Source: Nocardioides sp.
GTDB taxonomy: Bacteria > Actinomycetota > Actinomycetes > Propionibacteriales > Nocardioidaceae
DNA length: 7,318 nucleotides
Direction of reading: 5' to 3'
Assembly (NCBI GenBank): GCA_030452025.1
Contig: JAKDNC010000176.1
Span: forward strand, 1-7,318
The notes beneath the pieces were generated by a model, which was not told the origin of the DNA, did no database searches, and saw only the letters and a program-made list of their open reading frames with translations. Both the position numbers and the translations under genes were made by a program. Positions within the stretch are counted from its first letter, which is position 1; every line of letters begins with the position of its first letter. Below, piece by piece: positions 5,723-7,318 of the stretch.

Positions 5723-6658
5723 TCACGCGATCGGTCTGTTGAGCTCGGCCTGGATCCTGGCGAGCTGCTCGAGCCGGTCCTCGAGCGACGGGTGGGTCGA
5801 GGTGAGGGTCTTGACCGTGGCCCCACTGATGGCCGGGGCGATGAAGAACGCGTTCATCGCCTTCGTCGACCGCAGGTCCTTCTGCGGGATGGTGGCCATC
5901 TCACCGCTGATCTTCTGTAGTGCGGAGGCCAACGCGGCCGGCTTCATGGTCAGGTAGGCGCCTGACCGGTCGGCACACATCTCGCGGTAGCGCGAGAGCA
6001 ACCTGGTCAGGACGAAACTCACCGCATAGACGATCAGGCTGATCACCAGCGCGATCACCATCGCTGCCGCGCCGCCGTTGTTGTTGTTCCGGCCGCGGCC
6101 GCCGAGCAGCGACAGGCCGCCGTACTGCGCGCCCTGGGTGATCATGCCGGCGACGATGCCCGCGGTGGACGCGATGGTCATCACCATCACGTCGCGGTGG
6201 GCCACGTGGGAGAGTTCGTGGGCGAGGACGCCCTCGAGTTCTTCCGCGTCGAGCTTGCGCAGGATCCCGGTGGTCACGCACACCACCGACCGCTCCGGGG
6301 AGCGTCCGGTCGCGAAGGCGTTGGGGATGTCCATGTCGGAGATCCCCACTCTGGGCTTGGGCATGTCCGCCATCGCGCAGAGACGGTCGATCATGCCGTG
6401 CAGCTCGGGGGCCTCCTCAGGCGTCACCTCGCGGGCACGCATCGCCCGCATCGCCATTTTGTCGGAGCTCCACCACTGATAGAACGCGATGCCGATGCCG
6501 GCGATGCCGATGATCGGAATCAGACCGCCCATGCCGGCTTGTCCCGCAACGCCCATCAGCGCCACGATGAGCACGACGAACAGTGCGCCGAGCAGGAACA
6601 TCACCAGCGTCATCCGGGCAGTGAGCCCCTTGTCCTTCAGGAATCGCGTCTTTGCCAC
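5723..6658 (-). CDS. htpX: HtpX-type M48 zinc metalloprotease, membrane-bound
   Basis: The 311-residue protein is an HtpX-like M48B peptidase that degrades damaged membrane proteins, with its active site facing the cytoplasm. Two membrane segments lie at about 15-37 and 45-61. The zinc-binding HELSH is at 147-151 (ligands His147 and His151, catalytic Glu148), and the third ligand is probably Glu226 in SRYREMCADRSGAYL. Further hydrophobic stretches at about 157-175 and 198-218 flank a loop with four consecutive Asn (191-194). The C-terminal STHPSLEDRLEQL (287-299) is the usual HtpX ending. It is slightly longer than E. coli HtpX (about 293 aa). The start is GTG at 6658; GAGG of the SD overlaps the pspAA stop (TGA at 6666-6668), with a 7-bp gap, indicating coupling. 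Its place between pspAA and pspAB ties proteolytic membrane quality control to the PspA system. Confidence 0.95.
   Translation of the reverse strand: MAKTRFLKDKGLTARMTLVMFLLGALFVVLIVALMGVAGQAGMGGLIPIIGIAGIGIAFYQWWSSDKMAMRAMRAREVTPEEAPELHGMIDRLCAMADMPKPRVGISDMDIPNAFATGRSPERSVVCVTTGILRKLDAEELEGVLAHELSHVAHRDVMVMTIASTAGIVAGMITQGAQYGGLSLLGGRGRNNNNGGAAAMVIALVISLIVYAVSFVLTRLLSRYREMCADRSGAYLTMKPAALASALQKISGEMATIPQKDLRSTKAMNAFFIAPAISGATVKTLTSTHPSLEDRLEQLARIQAELNRPIA
6077..6088 (-). repeat. Trinucleotide run (four GTT, read as AAC) encoding Asn191-194 of HtpX
   Basis: Four perfect copies of GTT on the plus strand give four AAC codons in htpX, in the Gly/Arg/Asn-rich loop between the HELSH helix region and the next hydrophobic segment. 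Short in-frame runs of this kind vary easily in length. Confidence 0.75.
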
Positions 6659-6665
6659 AGGGTCC

Positions 6666-6944
6666 TCAGCCGGGAATCAGGCCGTCGTCCTCGAGCGACT
6701 CGCGAACCTCTTCGAGGGTGGCGTCCGACGGTGGCAGCACCACATCGGAGGAGTCGATCGAGTCCAGGGTGTGTGGGGCGCCGATGCTGCGAACAGTATC
6801 GAGGAGCTCGGAAAGTGCAGTCGAGAAGGCCTTCTCGTCGCCGGTCTCCACGGCCTTCTCCACCTCGGAGTCGAGACGGTTGAGACGGTCGACGGCATCG
6901 TCGGAGATGTCGTACTGACCCTCGCCAAGGATGCGGATGATCAT
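6666..6944 (-). CDS. pspAA: PspA-associated protein PspAA
   Basis: The 92-residue acidic protein begins MIIRILGEGQYDI and ends TLEEVRESLEDDGLIPG, both hallmarks of the PspAA family as I recall it. Residues 15-55 are probably helical (DDAVDRLNRLDSEVEKAVETGDEKAFSTALSELL, broken by a short turn), followed by a linker and the VVLPPSDATLEEV motif (68-80). No membrane segment or signal is present. The family is known from its consistent place beside pspA; a partner or modulator role for PspA is inferred. Its ATG overlaps the pspA stop as ATGA (6941-6944), so the two proteins are likely made by coupled translation. It is followed 7 bp later by htpX. Confidence 0.9.
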   Translation of the reverse strand: MIIRILGEGQYDISDDAVDRLNRLDSEVEKAVETGDEKAFSTALSELLDTVRSIGAPHTLDSIDSSDVVLPPSDATLEEVRESLEDDGLIPG

Positions 6945-7318
6945 GCCTGACCCTCCGTGTTGCCTTCGGCCTTCTGCGGCTCACCCTCAAGGGTCGACGC
7001 GCCCGCGTCGCCGGAGGATTCGATAGCAGAGTTGCCACCACCTCGAAGGGCAGCCAGTTCAGCCTCGACATCGGACTGCGAGCTCATCGAGTCGAGCTCA
7101 CGAGCGATGTCGTCGCCACCACCGGGGTTAGATGCGTCGTCGAGCGCGCCACTGGCGATCAGCTCGTCGATGGCACCGGCACGAGCCTGCATGTTGGCCG
7201 TCTTGTCCTCGGCGCGCTGGATCGCCATGCCGACGTCGCCCATCTCCTCACCGATACCGGAGAGTGCCTCATTGATGTTGGTCTGCGCCTCGGCCGCAGT
7301 GTAGGTCGCCTTGATCGT
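6941..7318 (-). CDS. pspA: PspA/IM30 family membrane-remodelling protein (N-terminal part outside the window)
   Basis: The frame is open from the right edge to TGA at 6941-6943, giving the last 125 residues. The sequence YTAAEAQTNINEALSGIGEE followed by MGDVGMAIQRAEDKTANMQA and RAGAIDELIASGAL is characteristic of the C-terminal helices of PspA/IM30 proteins, which form ESCRT-III-like helical coats on the inner face of stressed membranes. After about residue 65 of this fragment comes an acidic Ser/Gly/Glu-rich tail (ELDSMSSQSDVEAELAALRGGG, then a disordered end rich in Gly, Ser and Glu). The amphipathic N-terminal helix and most of the coiled coil are beyond the edge. It is the most upstream visible gene of the operon pspA-pspAA-htpX-pspAB, so the promoter and any regulator are not visible. 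Confidence 0.93.
   Translation of the reverse strand, partial: TIKATYTAAEAQTNINEALSGIGEEMGDVGMAIQRAEDKTANMQARAGAIDELIASGALDDASNPGGGDDIARELDSMSSQSDVEAELAALRGGGNSAIESSGDAGASTLEGEPQKAEGNTEGQA

Overview
The window looks like chromosomal DNA from a high-GC actinobacterium. Most codons end in G or C, the proteins resemble actinobacterial families throughout, and the genes read most like the Nocardioides/Propionibacteriales group. The genus is a guess, because nothing here is a taxonomic marker. I see no mobile element, tRNA, rRNA or CRISPR array. Seven complete genes and two edge-truncated genes account for most of the sequence.

Left part (1-2647, all minus strand): the 5' two thirds of a PfkB-family kinase resembling Mycobacterium tuberculosis AdoK/CbhK; a roughly 400-bp stretch without a convincing gene that contains a very strong hairpin; the A-type iron-sulfur carrier ErpA; and a class II glycerate kinase. 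From memory, the M. tuberculosis block Rv2202c (adoK), Rv2204c (iron-sulfur carrier) and Rv2205c (glycerate kinase family) has the same order, so this part appears to be an old actinobacterial neighbourhood.

Middle (2737-4899, plus strand): divergent from the glycerate kinase, a two-domain GNAT acetyltransferase with an SD sequence, then quinolinate synthase NadA. Between them lies a small TGACCCCTG-type tandem repeat. A TANNNT -10 motif is placed so that nadA would be transcribed from its own ATG, giving a leaderless mRNA. NadA needs a [4Fe-4S] cluster, so having erpA about 2 kb away is suggestive, but no functional link is shown. No nadB or nadC is visible.

Right part (5135-7318, minus strand): a compact envelope-stress operon, pspA - pspAA - htpX - pspAB. 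The pspA/pspAA junction is an ATGA overlap, and the next two junctions are 7 and 15 bp. PspA (IM30) is the membrane-remodelling coat protein, HtpX is a membrane zinc metalloprotease, and PspAA and PspAB are poorly characterised PspA-associated proteins. This operon is the most interesting system in the window, although the families have been named before. Its promoter and regulator lie beyond the right edge. Between the convergent nadA and pspAB genes lies a 235-bp gap containing a perfect 15-bp inverted repeat.
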